DNA of 64,000 bases from Paramesorhizobium endophyticum (GTDB taxonomy: Bacteria; Pseudomonadota; Alphaproteobacteria; Rhizobiales; Rhizobiaceae): contig NZ_BMHH01000008.1 in the NCBI RefSeq assembly GCF_014640615.1, forward strand, positions 155,691-219,690, given 5' to 3'. Below, one piece after another: positions 37,446 through 47,076 of this stretch (position 1 is the first letter of the stretch; the number at the start of each line of letters is the position of its first letter). Position numbers and translations under genes: made by a program. A model generated the notes under the pieces. The model was not told the DNA's origin. It was given only the letters and a program-made list of their open reading frames with translations, and did no database searches.

Positions 37446-38114
37446 CTATCGGCTCAGCGGGTATTTGAAGGCCATCTTCCCGATGAGGGAGAAGATGGCG
37501 GAGAAGCCCAGCGACATCGCCAGATACATCAGCGTGATGACGATATAGACCTCGAAGCTGGCAAAGGTGGAGGATTGCAGATCGTTGCCGGCGGCGGCAA
37601 GATCGGTGGCCGATATCGCCGAGACAACGCTGGACGTGAGCATCAGATAGATGAACTGGCTGGTGAGCGACGGATAGACCGTGCGCAGCGCCGGTTTCAT
37701 GACGATGTAGCGGAAGACCTGCAGCTTTGACAGGCCGAGCGCGGTGCCCGCTTCCATCTGACCCTTTTGGATCGACTCGATTCCGGCGCGGATGATCTCG
37801 GTGCCATATGCCCCGAAATTAATCACCAGCGCCAGCACCGCTGCACCGTTGGGGGACAGGCGCAGCCCTACCGAAGGCAGGCCGAAGAAAATGAAGAATA
37901 TCTGCACCAGGAAGGGCGTGTTGCGGATGATCTCGATATAGGCGTCGATCAGCCAGCGCAGCGGCGCCGGGCCGGAGGTTTTGCCCCAGGCGCAGACGAT
38001 CGAAACGAGGAGACCGAGCAGCATTGCCCCACAGGAGAGCTCGATGGTGTACCAGGCTCCCAGCAGAAGCTGGTCGAACGAGGCAAGCACCGGCGCGAAA
38101 TTGAATTCATGCAT
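37446..38114 (-). CDS. ABC transporter permease, polar amino acid type (HisQ/GlnP)
   Basis: 222 aa, paralogous to the next gene: YIEIIRNTPFLVQIFFIFFGLP, GAYGTEIIRAGIESIQKGQMEAGTALGLSK and YIVMKPALRTVYPS. First gene of the transport operon; a perfect 16-bp palindrome lies 50 bp upstream. Confidence 0.92.
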   Translation of the reverse strand: MHEFNFAPVLASFDQLLLGAWYTIELSCGAMLLGLLVSIVCAWGKTSGPAPLRWLIDAYIEIIRNTPFLVQIFFIFFGLPSVGLRLSPNGAAVLALVINFGAYGTEIIRAGIESIQKGQMEAGTALGLSKLQVFRYIVMKPALRTVYPSLTSQFIYLMLTSSVVSAISATDLAAAGNDLQSSTFASFEVYIVITLMYLAMSLGFSAIFSLIGKMAFKYPLSR

Positions 38115-38163
38115 GAAGAGCCCTCCCTGTCCAACATCTCGCTCTCCTTCGAGACATCGGTCA

Positions 38164-38179
38164 TTTAGATCGATCTAAA
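38164..38179. promoter_or_regulatory. LacI-family operator (perfect 16-bp palindrome)
   Basis: TTTAGATCGATCTAAA, a perfect palindrome with central CG, between the LacI regulator gene and the first permease. Ideal size and symmetry for the regulator encoded at 38219. Confidence 0.7.
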
Positions 38180-38218
38180 AGTTAATGGCGCCGCCGTCAA
38201 CCGTTAATCTTCCCTGGA

Positions 38219-39253
38219 TCAGGCGGTCAAAGCAGCAGCCGGTCCGCAGGATTGGCGCACATGGAAAACCGCCGGCCTGACCATGCTGCGTGGCGGCAGG
38301 GCTGGCTCCTTGAGCCGGTCGAGCAGCAGCCGGGCTGCATTCTTGCCGATTTCAGCCGGCATGGTCGCGACCGAGGTCAGCCGGGGGCGAACGGCCTCGG
38401 CGTCGGTGACGTCGTCGAAGCCAACGAGCGACAGGTCGCGCCCTATGGCAATGCCCCGGTCATAGAGTCCGGCGGCAAGCCCAAGGGCAATGACGTCATT
38501 GAAGCAGATGACCGCCGTGGGTTGGGTCTGCTCCTCGAAAAGAAGATGCGCGGCCGCCGCGATCCGGACGAGCTGGTCGGGAACGCGGATGATCATGCTG
38601 GCATCGAAGCCATGCGCGGACATGGCCTCGCGGAACCCGTCTACCCGCTCCTGATAAGCCGGGTGGATGAGGCCATGCACGGCAAACGCGATTTTTTCAT
38701 GCCCCAACGACGAGAGATATTCGACTGCCTGCCGCATTCCGCCCGCATAATCGACGCCGGCATAATCCACATGGTGAGAAAAACGGCGCAGAACCTGCAC
38801 CAGCGGCAGGCGCCAATCGGCAAGGCGCCTGAACAGATCCGGTTCGGTCCCCGCGGCGGGGCAAAGAATGAGCCCGTCCACTCCATGTTCGCGCATCCGC
38901 TGGATGACCATATCCTGCCGGTCCGGGAGATCGGCGCTATTGGCGAGCAAAACCACCATGCCCGCGACATCAATCACGCTCTCTATACCGGCCAGCAATT
39001 CGGCAAAAAACGGGTTGGTCAGGTTAGGCACAATCACCCCAACGGTGTGGCTGCGCTCCGCCCGCAAACGCGCCGCGCCGAGATTGTAGACATAGCCCAG
39101 TTCCTTGATGGCGGCCTGAACACGCAGCCGCGTCGCCTCGCCGACCAGCGGACTGTTGCGGATGACGAGCGAAGCCGTCGCGCGGGAAACATTCGCCCGC
39201 TGCGCCACGTCGAGCAGCGTCGCGCGGCTTTTCTTTGAATCTTCTGAGGCCAT
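38219..39253 (-). CDS. LacI-family transcriptional regulator
   Basis: 344 aa: HTH TLLDVAQRANVSRATASLVIRNS, hinge YVYNLGAARLRAERSHTVGVIVP and a sugar-binding-like effector domain ending in FHVRQSCGP. It is upstream of, and co-oriented with, the amino-acid-type ABC operon; a perfect palindrome separates them. A LacI protein controlling a polar amino acid transporter is an unusual pairing. Confidence 0.92.
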   Translation of the reverse strand: MASEDSKKSRATLLDVAQRANVSRATASLVIRNSPLVGEATRLRVQAAIKELGYVYNLGAARLRAERSHTVGVIVPNLTNPFFAELLAGIESVIDVAGMVVLLANSADLPDRQDMVIQRMREHGVDGLILCPAAGTEPDLFRRLADWRLPLVQVLRRFSHHVDYAGVDYAGGMRQAVEYLSSLGHEKIAFAVHGLIHPAYQERVDGFREAMSAHGFDASMIIRVPDQLVRIAAAAHLLFEEQTQPTAVICFNDVIALGLAAGLYDRGIAIGRDLSLVGFDDVTDAEAVRPRLTSVATMPAEIGKNAARLLLDRLKEPALPPRSMVRPAVFHVRQSCGPAAALTA

Positions 39254-39607
39254 GCGCTTGGCTTATGTCAGATCAAACCGGGGCGCAACTCCGCGCTGAT
39301 GACTGGGAAGTGGTACCTCATTTCGCGATAGCGGCATCGAACAGGTTGTACTCATTATGAAGAACAATTGGTCCCGGTGCGGCTGCTCGCTGCCGCCGTT
39401 CCCTCCTGAAGGGCGTGCTTGCGCTGAAAACAAGCTCGACACCCAGCAGGCCGTGCAGGAGGCACTTGCCGAAGACACCGGGGACCCGACCCAGACCAAC
39501 GGCCGCTAAACTGCCGATCGCGATTTATGGTGGCTGCTTCCTATATCCCTTCCATCTGTGCAATGTTCTGATCCAATGCGCCTTTGACGGCCTCGTCGAG
39601 TTCGGCG
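39254..39607. other. 354-bp stretch without a recognisable gene
   Basis: Contains the presumed promoter of the LacI gene and the end of the ehu operon. Short frames on both strands look like chance; one plus-strand end (ENKLDTQQAVQEALAEDTGD) reads like protein but has no start or homology I recognise. No RNA gene or clear terminator seen. Confidence 0.4.
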
Positions 39608-40387
39608 TCACTGTAGAACTGAAGATAGAAATTCCCGCGTCCGTTCCTGCTGTGGCGCGCCGAATATTTCATTCGGTTTACCCTCTTCGCAGATACGGCC
39701 CTTATCGAAAAAGCAGACGCGGTCGGAGATTTCACGGGCAAAACGCATCTCGTGAGTGACGAGCAGCATCGTCAGATCGTGCTCATGCGCCAATCCACGA
39801 ATGACAGAAAGTACTTCGCCTACAAGTTGGGGATCAAGCGCCGAAGTCGGCTCATCGAAAAGCAGAACCCGAGGGCGCATAGCAAGCGCGCGGGCGATCG
39901 CCACGCGCTGCTGCTGTCCGCCGGAAAGTTGCGCCGGGTAGTGATCCTTTTTGTCCGCCAGCCCCACCATCTGGAGCAGTTCGATCGCCCGTGCCTCGGC
40001 TTCTGGACGCTTCATCCCCAAGACCCGGATCGGCGCTTCGACAACGTTGCGAAGCACTGTCATATGGGGAAAGAGATTGAAGCTCTGGAATACCATGCCC
40101 ACGTGATTGCGGATCTGGCGCAAATGTTTCTCGGAAGCCAGGAACCGCCCCTTGCCGCCCGGCTCGTGATAGGATGTACCGTCAAGCGTGAGCCTGCCTT
40201 CCTGAAAAGGCTCGAGCGTCATCAGGATGCGCAGGACGGTCGATTTCCCGGAGCCGGACGGCCCGATCAGCGTAACCTTTTCACCCTTCGCGACGCTGAA
40301 ATTGAAATTGTCCAGCACTGTCAGAAGACCGAAGCGCTTCGTCACATCGGAGAATTTGATGAGGGGCTGATTGATGTCGGTGGTCAT
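39608..40387 (-). CDS. ehuA: Ectoine/hydroxyectoine ABC transporter ATP-binding protein EhuA
   Basis: 259 aa, GlnQ-like ATPase: Walker [44 protein letters not shown], Walker [13 protein letters not shown] and [16 protein letters not shown] family insert [18 protein letters not shown] is present. Start overlaps the EhuD stop (ATGA). Assignment as EhuA rests on the ectoine-degradation genes upstream; the gene order is ehuB-C-D-A. Confidence 0.88.
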   Translation of the reverse strand: MTTDINQPLIKFSDVTKRFGLLTVLDNFNFSVAKGEKVTLIGPSGSGKSTVLRILMTLEPFQEGRLTLDGTSYHEPGGKGRFLASEKHLRQIRNHVGMVFQSFNLFPHMTVLRNVVEAPIRVLGMKRPEAEARAIELLQMVGLADKKDHYPAQLSGGQQQRVAIARALAMRPRVLLFDEPTSALDPQLVGEVLSVIRGLAHEHDLTMLLVTHEMRFAREISDRVCFFDKGRICEEGKPNEIFGAPQQERTREFLSSVLQ

Positions 40388-41076
40388 CGCAAGGGTATTC
40401 CTGCTTTTGGAAGAGCTTTCTGCAATCGGTGGAGGCCTGCTGAGCAGATCAGCGTCAGGAGAAGGAAGATCAGACCGACAAGCGTCAGCGGCACGAGATA
40501 TTCGAAGGTGCGTTCGCCAATCATGTTGGCTAGCCCCATCATCTCAAGTACGGTGACCACGGAGAGAACCGGCGTTTCCTTGATCATGGCGACGAGATAG
40601 TTGCCCATGGCCGGCACGATGCGCGGAATGGCTTGTGGAATGATGATGTCGCGATAGGTCTGCATCCGCGTCAGATTGAGCGCAGTTGCTGCTTCCCATT
40701 GTCCACGATGCACGGCTTCGATGCCGCCACGATAGACTTCCGATGTGTAGGCCGCATATTGCAGACCGAGCGCCAGCGCGCCGGTGAGGAACGCCGGAAG
40801 CACGATGCCGAAATCGGGCAGCACGTAATAAAGGAAGAATAGCTGCACCAGCAAAGGCGTGTCGCGCAGGAACTCTACGATCAAAGCGGTCGTCCAGGAA
40901 ACCGCCTTGACCTGGCTGCGGCGCAGCAGAGCGAAGACGAGACCAAGCACCAGCGCGATGGCAAAGCCGGCGGCGGCTGCCTTCAACGTGACTGTCAAGC
41001 CGATCAGGATGATGGGCAGGATCGAGATCGTGTAGGTGAGCCAGGTCGTCGTGTCCCATTCGTAACCGTACATCAT
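40384..41076 (-). CDS. ehuD: Ectoine/hydroxyectoine ABC transporter permease EhuD
   Basis: 230 aa permease: [45 protein letters not shown] and [19 protein letters not shown], with the final [15 protein letters not shown] segment. It pairs with EhuC. Located in the ectoine cluster. Confidence 0.88.
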   Translation of the reverse strand: MMYGYEWDTTTWLTYTISILPIILIGLTVTLKAAAAGFAIALVLGLVFALLRRSQVKAVSWTTALIVEFLRDTPLLVQLFFLYYVLPDFGIVLPAFLTGALALGLQYAAYTSEVYRGGIEAVHRGQWEAATALNLTRMQTYRDIIIPQAIPRIVPAMGNYLVAMIKETPVLSVVTVLEMMGLANMIGERTFEYLVPLTLVGLIFLLLTLICSAGLHRLQKALPKAGIPLR

Positions 41077-41089
41077 AAAGGCAACGTCC

Positions 41090-41755
41090 TCACAAATGAC
41101 CTGCGCGCGGAAACACGCTGCCGCGGCGCACGAAACGCTCGATCATCCGGATCGCGACCATCAGCACGAGCGCCATGGCGAAGTAGCAAAGGAGCGTGAT
41201 CGAGTAGATGCTTGCGCTGTCGAGCGTGATGTTGCGGATCGACTGCGCCGCGAAAGTGAGATCGGCGATGGAAATCAGCGACACCAGCGAGGAGAGCTTC
41301 AGCGTCTCGATCGCAAGGTTGCCGAAAGCGGGCATCATCTCGACGATTGCCTGCGGCAGCGAAATGCGAAACAGCGTCTGAAAGCGGCCGAAATTCAAGG
41401 CACGAGCGGCCTCCAGCTGCTGTGCGGATACAGACGAGAGCGCGCCGCGCACGATCTCCGCTCCATAGCCACCGGCATGGGCGGCCAGAACCAGAATGCC
41501 GGTCGTCATGGGCTCAAAGCTCAGACCGACCAGAGGCAACGCATAGTAAAACCAGAAAAGTTGGACGAACAGCGAGGTGCCACGAAACACCTCCGTGTAA
41601 CAAAGCGCGCCGGTCGACAGGATCGGCCCGCCCTCGACACGCAGAATGCCGAAAAAGAAGGCTAGCACCGCGCCGATGGCGATCGACGCGAGCGTTATCG
41701 TCATGGTGACGACCGCACCTTGCCAGAGCATTGGAAAATAGGCTGTCCAGTCCAT
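41090..41755 (-). CDS. ehuC: Ectoine/hydroxyectoine ABC transporter permease EhuC
   Basis: About 221 aa permease: EVFRGTSLFVQLFWFYYALP, GYGAEIVRGALSSVSAQQLEAARALNF and LFRISLPQAIVEMMPAFGN. ATG 41755 has a GGGAG site 8 bp away; a TTG at 41770 is the alternative. The gap to ehuD is 13 bp. Confidence 0.88.
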   Translation of the reverse strand: MDWTAYFPMLWQGAVVTMTITLASIAIGAVLAFFFGILRVEGGPILSTGALCYTEVFRGTSLFVQLFWFYYALPLVGLSFEPMTTGILVLAAHAGGYGAEIVRGALSSVSAQQLEAARALNFGRFQTLFRISLPQAIVEMMPAFGNLAIETLKLSSLVSLISIADLTFAAQSIRNITLDSASIYSITLLCYFAMALVLMVAIRMIERFVRRGSVFPRAGHL

Positions 41756-41815
41756 CTGGAAGACTCCCAAGTTTCGTTCGAACGGCGCTCGATCCGGATC
41801 GAGCGCCGTCAGCCG

Positions 41816-42667
41816 TTACTTGCCTGCGCAGAGGTCCGCGACCTTCTTTTCGGCAGCCGCGGCAATGCTCTGTTCGGAAAGGCCGTACTTGGTGAGGATC
41901 GCTTTGTACTCGTCCGTCTTGCGGAATTCGACCAGGGCTGCGTTGAAGGCGTCGCGCAGTTCCTTGTCTTCCGGGCGGAAGGCGAAGCCGCCATAATTGC
42001 GAACGGGCGCCCCTTTAACGATCGGGTCCTCGAACGGCGCTACCTGTTCGACCTGGGCCTGACCTTTGGCGAGTGCGGAGACGGTCAGCTCGGTAGCCGC
42101 ATAGGCATCGGTCCGGCTCTGAACGGTCGGGATCGCATCTGCATTGGCCGGGATAAAGACGATTTGTTCATCCTTGACGCCGACCGCACGCAGGAAGTCG
42201 ACATTGTTCGCGCCTGAGACAACGGCCACTTTCAACGACGGATCCTTGGCGATGTCGGCATAGGTCTTCAGACCCTTCGGGTTGCCCTTCTTCACCAGAA
42301 GCCCCTCGCCATAGGACGAGTTCGGTTCGGTAAAGGCCACCTGCTTGCAGCGTTCCGGCGAGATATTCTGTTCAGCGGCAGCAAAGTCAAAGCGGCGCGC
42401 CTTCAGGCCGGGGATGAGCGTGCCAAACGGCGTTACCGTCCAGTTGACGTCGTTGATGCCCATGGATTTGAGCACGGCATTGGCGACGTCAGGACCGATC
42501 CCGGCGGAAGTGCCGTCGGGTTGCATATAGGAATAGGGGACCTCATTGGCCGTCGCGGCGCGGATAAAACCCTGCTCCTTGACCTCTTCCACTGTAAGTG
42601 CGCTGGCAGACGCGATGCCAATAGCAAGAGCGAGCACAGAAAGTCCCGTGATTTTCGTGATGCGCAT
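41816..42667 (-). CDS. ehuB: Ectoine/hydroxyectoine-binding protein EhuB
   Basis: 283 aa, with a signal peptide ending near ASA (residue 23). It has EVKEQGFIRAATANEVPYSYMQPDG, GPDVANAVLKSMGI, FAAAEQNISPERCKQVAFTEPN and a long C-terminal helix, matching the layout of EhuB of Sinorhizobium meliloti. Aromatic residues near the N-lobe (Tyr, Phe) could form the cation-pi ligand cage. A GAGGAG site precedes ATG. Palindromic repeat D lies between it and doeB in the operon. Confidence 0.87.
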   Translation of the reverse strand: MRITKITGLSVLALAIGIASASALTVEEVKEQGFIRAATANEVPYSYMQPDGTSAGIGPDVANAVLKSMGINDVNWTVTPFGTLIPGLKARRFDFAAAEQNISPERCKQVAFTEPNSSYGEGLLVKKGNPKGLKTYADIAKDPSLKVAVVSGANNVDFLRAVGVKDEQIVFIPANADAIPTVQSRTDAYAATELTVSALAKGQAQVEQVAPFEDPIVKGAPVRNYGGFAFRPEDKELRDAFNAALVEFRKTDEYKAILTKYGLSEQSIAAAAEKKVADLCAGK

Positions 42668-42732
42668 GTCTAGTTCTCCTCTGGTTGGTGGATCGTGGCC
42701 CGTTTTCGAGTCTCACGCTGTTCTTCTCGCTA

Positions 42733-42777
42733 GAGCATGATCCCGAAAAGTTGCAGACTTTTCGGATAAGATCATGC
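42733..42777 (+). repeat. Dispersed palindromic repeat, copy D (best conserved)
   Basis: GAGCATGATCCCGAAAAGTT followed by GCAGACTTTTCGGATAAGAT and CATGC: the cleanest copy, with inner arms CCGAAAAGT/ACTTTTCGG. It ends 3 bp before the doeB stop codon on the minus strand. Confidence 0.85.
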
Positions 42778-42779
42778 AG

Positions 42780-43799
42780 CTAAAACAAGGGTTTTTCCGC
42801 AATCGTCGCGATGACGGAAAGGCAATCTCCGGCTTTGATGAGGCCGGGAACGTGGCGCGCAGCAAGCACGCCATCCATGGCGGCGCGGTAATCGACGGGC
42901 GCGATGCCGGTCTTGCCGACAGGATAGACCCGGGCAATGATGTCGTTCGTCTTGACCGGTTCGCCGAGATCGCGGGCAAAAGCGACGAGTCCGTCATCCT
43001 GCGCAAAAGTGAAGCAGTCGCTCGATGGCATGTCCAACCAGCGCGTCGGCCGAATGTCCGGCGCGCCCTTTAAAATTCCGGCATGGCGCAGGAGATTGAG
43101 GCAGCCTCTGCGCGCGATGTCGATGGAACGGGCGCTTGCTGTTCCGGCCCCGCCAAGCTCGGTGGTGACGAATACCTTGCCCATATCCTCGACGGTCGTA
43201 TCCAACATGCCGACCGCGTCGATCTCCAGCATCTTCATCGAATAGGGCGCCGCGAAAGCCGCAACAGCATCGAAGCAACGCTTTTCCTGATCCTTATCGG
43301 GCAGTTCATGCGCTGCGGCATAGGGCAGGAAATCCAGCGTCTTGCCGCCCGAATGGAAGTCGAGCACGATGTCAGCCAGCGGTATCAGATGGCGGGTGAC
43401 GTAATCGGCGATCTTCTCGGTCACCGTGCCGTCCGGGCGTCCCGGAAAGCTGCGGTTCAAATTTCCTCTGTCGATCGGCGAGGTACGCGTGCCGGCTCGA
43501 AATGCCGGGTAGTTGAGCGCCGGCACGATGATGATGCGTCCGCTCACCTGCGACGGATCAAGCGTCTGCGCCAGTTCAAAGAGGGCAGCGGGACCTTCAT
43601 ACTCATCGCCGTGATTGGCACCGGTTAGCAGGGCCGTTGGACCTTCGCCATTGGCAATAATGCAGACCGGGATCATCACCGAACCCCAGGCGCTGTCATC
43701 CCGGCTATAGGGGAGGCGCAGGTGCCCGTGTTGGACGCCTTTGGCGTCGAAATCAACGGAGGGCGTGATCGGCGAGGGGCGGGGCAAGCTGGTCAGCAT
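42780..43799 (-). CDS. doeB: N-acetyl-L-2,4-diaminobutanoate deacetylase DoeB (EutE)
   Basis: Succinylglutamate desuccinylase/aspartoacylase-family zinc hydrolase, about 339 aa. Zinc ligands appear in GANHGDEYEGP (His and Glu) and VLDFHSGGK (His). It deacetylates N-acetyl-diaminobutyrate from ectoine ring opening. The start ATG 43799 follows the doeA stop by 4 bp. The order eutB-eutC-doeA-doeB is typical of ectoine clusters. Confidence 0.9.
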   Translation of the reverse strand: MLTSLPRPSPITPSVDFDAKGVQHGHLRLPYSRDDSAWGSVMIPVCIIANGEGPTALLTGANHGDEYEGPAALFELAQTLDPSQVSGRIIIVPALNYPAFRAGTRTSPIDRGNLNRSFPGRPDGTVTEKIADYVTRHLIPLADIVLDFHSGGKTLDFLPYAAAHELPDKDQEKRCFDAVAAFAAPYSMKMLEIDAVGMLDTTVEDMGKVFVTTELGGAGTASARSIDIARRGCLNLLRHAGILKGAPDIRPTRWLDMPSSDCFTFAQDDGLVAFARDLGEPVKTNDIIARVYPVGKTGIAPVDYRAAMDGVLAARHVPGLIKAGDCLSVIATIAEKPLF

Positions 43800-43803
43800 C
43801 GCA

Positions 43804-44982
43804 TCAACCTTTAACGAAAAGCTGACGAGGCACGTTCGCCAGGCATTCGACGCCCGTTTGCGTGATCGCAATGCTTTCGGTGATTTCGAGGCCCATGTCT
43901 TCCAGCCAGAGGCCGGTCATGAAATGGAAAGTCATGCCAGGCTTAAGCTCCGTGCGGTCGCCTGGCCGCAGGCTCATGGTGCGCTCGCCCCAATCCGGCG
44001 GATAGGAAAGACCGATTGGATAACCGGTGCGATTGTCCTTGATGATGCCGTACTTTTTCAGCACGGCGAAGAACGCGTTGGCGATGTCCTCACAGCTATT
44101 GCCCGGCTTGGCGGCGGAAAGTCCGGCTTCCATGCCTTCGAGTGTTGCCTTCTCTGCATCGAGAAATGCCTGCGTCGGCTTGCCGAGAAATACGGTGCGC
44201 GAAAGCGGGCAGTGATAGCGCTTATAGGCGCCGGCGATCTCGAAAAACGTGCCTTCACCCGCACGCATCGGCTTGTCATCCCATGTCAGGTGCGGCGCGG
44301 AAGCATCCACCCCCGATGGCAGAAGCGGGACGATCGCCGGATAGTCGCCGCCGAATTCAGATGTACCGCGAATGCCGGCATCGTAGATTTCGGCAACGAG
44401 GTCGCATTTGCGCATGCCTGGTTCGACGACATCGACGATGCGCTTGTGCATTAGCTCGACGATTTTGCCCGCCTTGCGCATAAACCCAAGTTCGGTGGGG
44501 CTCTTGACCGCGCGCTGCCAGTTCACCAGACCGGCTGCATCCTTGAATCGAGCGTTCGGCAAATGTTTTTGCAGCGAAGCAAAGGCGGCGGCCGAGAAAT
44601 AGTAATTGTCCATTTCGACGCCAATCGTGAGGCTCGACCATTTACGTTCGTCGATGATCTGTGACAGCAGATCCATCGGGTGCCGTTCGGTCGACTGCAC
44701 ATAGTGGTCTGGATAGCCTATGATATTGGCTTGGTCGAGATAGGCAGTGCGCTTGGCGCCGTTGGAATCCTGCTTGCGACCGTACCAGATCGGCTCGCCG
44801 TTCGGCGGCACCAGCACGCATTGGTGCACATAGAAGGACCAGCCATCATAACCGGTGAGCCAATGCATGTTGGAAGGATCGGTAACGATCAAAAGATCGA
44901 TCCCGGCCTTTTCCATGGCATGACGGGTCTTGGATAGCCGCTCGGCATATTCCTCGCGCGTAAAGTTCAGCGTCACGCTCAC
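43804..44982 (-). CDS. doeA: Ectoine hydrolase DoeA (EutD)
   Basis: M24/creatinase-like enzyme, 392 aa, which opens the ectoine ring to N-acetyl-diaminobutyrate. Motifs: MHWLTGYDGWSFYVHQCVLVPPNGEPIWYGRKQD, EVAEPGMRKCDL-type region, GTFFEIAGAYKRYHCPLSRTVFLG and GLSYPPDWGERTMSLRPGD. The start overlaps the eutC stop by 4 bp. Strong match to what I know of DoeA. Confidence 0.92.
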   Translation of the reverse strand: MSVTLNFTREEYAERLSKTRHAMEKAGIDLLIVTDPSNMHWLTGYDGWSFYVHQCVLVPPNGEPIWYGRKQDSNGAKRTAYLDQANIIGYPDHYVQSTERHPMDLLSQIIDERKWSSLTIGVEMDNYYFSAAAFASLQKHLPNARFKDAAGLVNWQRAVKSPTELGFMRKAGKIVELMHKRIVDVVEPGMRKCDLVAEIYDAGIRGTSEFGGDYPAIVPLLPSGVDASAPHLTWDDKPMRAGEGTFFEIAGAYKRYHCPLSRTVFLGKPTQAFLDAEKATLEGMEAGLSAAKPGNSCEDIANAFFAVLKKYGIIKDNRTGYPIGLSYPPDWGERTMSLRPGDRTELKPGMTFHFMTGLWLEDMGLEITESIAITQTGVECLANVPRQLFVKG

Positions 44983-45992
44983 GCAGCATCTCCCACTTTG
45001 ATGTCGTTCTTGATGGTATGGCCGCTGCCCGCGTCTCTTGCGCGGGTGAAGGCCAGATTGGCGATGGCAGTATCCTGTACGCCGGTCCCGGTGAGGTCGG
45101 CGAAGGTGATTTCTTGTGCGCTTGCCCGGCCTTTCGAATTGCCGGCGATGACGGCACCCAGCTCGGCGAATTGCTGGTCGGAATCCGCCGTGCCTGCCTT
45201 GATGGCATGATGCAACTCACCGAGAATACGGGTCTGGGTGATGCGGTCGGGAAAATATGTCGCCCGGGTGAAGACGGCCGGATCGATCTCGTTCTTGTGC
45301 TCCGCATCCGATCCCATCGCGGTCAGATGCTGGCCGGGTTCCAGCCAGTCGGCCATGAGGATCGGCCTTTCCGCCGGCGTCGTGGTGACCACGATATCGG
45401 CGCCGCGCATGGCCTCGCTCGGGTCGGCCACAGCGGTGACTTCCAACTCATAGTCGCGGGTGAAATCATCGGCAAGTCTCTGCGCCTTGGTGTAATCGCG
45501 CCCCCAGATGCGGGCCGATCTGATCGGACGCACCAGCATCAACGCCGCGAGTTGCAAACGCGCCTGCATTCCAGAGCCAAAGATTGCGGCGACAGAGGCG
45601 TCTTCACGCGACAGATGTCTCGCAGCAACCGCACCAGCCGCTGCCGTTCGCACATCCGTCAGGTAACCATTGTCGAGAAGAAGGGCTTCGACCAGTCCGG
45701 TCTTCGCGCTGAACAGGACCATCAGCCCATTGAGGCTCGGCAGACCGAGCTTGGGATTGTCGAAAAAGCCGGGGCTGACTTTGATCGCAAAACCTTCGAA
45801 GCCCGGCACATAGGCCGTCTTCACGTCCACTTCGCCCCGAAATTCCGGTATATCAAGGCGCAGGATCGGCGGCATTGCAACCGATTTCGTAGCAAGCGCG
45901 GCAAAGGCCTGCTCGACGCAATCGATCGCCGCAAGGTCAAGCTTGATGATGGCACGAAGATCTCTTTCCGTCAGGATGCTGATGCGGCTCAT
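44979..45992 (-). CDS. eutC: Ornithine cyclodeaminase-like ectoine utilisation protein EutC
   Basis: 337 aa, ornithine cyclodeaminase/mu-crystallin family: KTAYVPGFEGFAIKVSPGF, AAIFGSGMQARLQLAAL (Rossmann), VVTTTPAERPIL, and HLTAMGSDAEHKNEID. The start overlaps the eutB stop. In hydroxyectoine users EutA, EutB and EutC together convert hydroxyectoine to ectoine. Confidence 0.9.
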   Translation of the reverse strand: MSRISILTERDLRAIIKLDLAAIDCVEQAFAALATKSVAMPPILRLDIPEFRGEVDVKTAYVPGFEGFAIKVSPGFFDNPKLGLPSLNGLMVLFSAKTGLVEALLLDNGYLTDVRTAAAGAVAARHLSREDASVAAIFGSGMQARLQLAALMLVRPIRSARIWGRDYTKAQRLADDFTRDYELEVTAVADPSEAMRGADIVVTTTPAERPILMADWLEPGQHLTAMGSDAEHKNEIDPAVFTRATYFPDRITQTRILGELHHAIKAGTADSDQQFAELGAVIAGNSKGRASAQEITFADLTGTGVQDTAIANLAFTRARDAGSGHTIKNDIKVGDAA

Positions 45993-47008
45993 ACGGTGGC
46001 CCCTTCGACAATTCTCTGGTGGACTTTTTCATCGATATTGCCACCCGACACGATGATGGCTGTCGGCCCTGAAAGTTCGACCTTGCCTGCAAGAATGGCC
46101 GCAAGGCCAACCGCTCCCGCGCCCTCTACAACTTCGCCTTCTTCGCGGGCAGCATGGCGGATGCCGGCAGCGATCTCGGTTTCGGTAAGGAGCACAATCT
46201 CATCGAGGAGAGCGTTGCACAGCCTAAAGGTGACGCGGTTTGCAAGACCGATACCGCCGCCGAGCGAATCCGCCAGTGTTTCCTCTTCGCGGACCGGAAC
46301 GGGCCTGCCGGCAGCAATCGCCGCATGCATGGCCGCTCCGCGCTCCATCGAAATGCCGATGACCCGCACCCGTGGCTTCAACGCCTTGACGGCAACGGCG
46401 ATGCCGCCCGCCAGACCGCCGCCGGAGAGGGGAACAAGCACGGTTGCAAGATCAGGCAAATCCTCGATGATTTCGAGGCCTATCGTGCCTTGACCGGCCA
46501 CGACTTCCGCATTGTCGAAGGGCGGGATTGGGGTCATTCCACGGCTCGTGACCAAGCGCTCGACCTCTTCTTGCGCGTCATCTTGGGACGTGCCGACGAT
46601 ACGGATCTCGGCATCGAGCGCACGGATCGCTTCGACCTTGTTGGCTGGAACGAGCGAAGACATGCAAATCGTGGCCGGCACCCCCAGTTCGCGAGCGGCA
46701 TAGGCGACGGCGCGACCGTGGTTGCCTGTCGAGGCGGTGACAAGACCGCGCCTGCGCGCCGCAGCGTCGAGCGACAGAATTGCGTTCATCGCGCCACGCA
46801 GTTTGAAAGCGCCGATGGGCTGACGCGTTTCGAGCTTGAGATAGACCGGTAGGCCAGTGCGGTCGGACAGCGTGTTCGAGCGAATGAGCGGAGTGCGGGC
46901 TGCATGGCCGACGATGCGTGCAGCAGCCCGCTCAATATCCGCCAGCGTGACCGGCAGTATCCTTTGTTCGGGTAATTTGGACACGGTTTCGCTCTTCATA
47001 ATTGTCAT
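45989..47008 (-). CDS. eutB: Threonine dehydratase-like ectoine utilisation protein EutB
   Basis: PLP fold type II enzyme, about 339 aa: PLP Lys in RQPIGAFKLRGAMNA, phosphate-binding VPLSGGGLAGG, and SGGNIDEK near the end. The frame extends to 47035; starts at 47008 (MTIMKSE) or 46999 are preferred, with no strong ribosome site. It is placed next to enuR and eutC as in other ectoine clusters. Confidence 0.87.
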   Translation of the reverse strand: MTIMKSETVSKLPEQRILPVTLADIERAAARIVGHAARTPLIRSNTLSDRTGLPVYLKLETRQPIGAFKLRGAMNAILSLDAAARRRGLVTASTGNHGRAVAYAARELGVPATICMSSLVPANKVEAIRALDAEIRIVGTSQDDAQEEVERLVTSRGMTPIPPFDNAEVVAGQGTIGLEIIEDLPDLATVLVPLSGGGLAGGIAVAVKALKPRVRVIGISMERGAAMHAAIAAGRPVPVREEETLADSLGGGIGLANRVTFRLCNALLDEIVLLTETEIAAGIRHAAREEGEVVEGAGAVGLAAILAGKVELSGPTAIIVSGGNIDEKVHQRIVEGATV

Positions 47009-47076
47009 GTTGAGAGCGAAGCAAAAGCATGTCAATTATTATATTGTAATGATTCAATAATCACGGTGAAAGGGCG

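Noticed and set aside
39319..39342. Minus-strand tail NEYNLFDAAIAK, resembling a tail QIDLFDAAIAK near 63877
   Set aside because: The second copy is explained by a terminator hairpin and the first has no coding upstream; too short to claim a shared relic gene.
39541..39741. Protein-like frame overlapping the end of ehuA ([16 protein letters not shown])
   Set aside because: Overlaps ehuA in another frame with no own start; likely chance.
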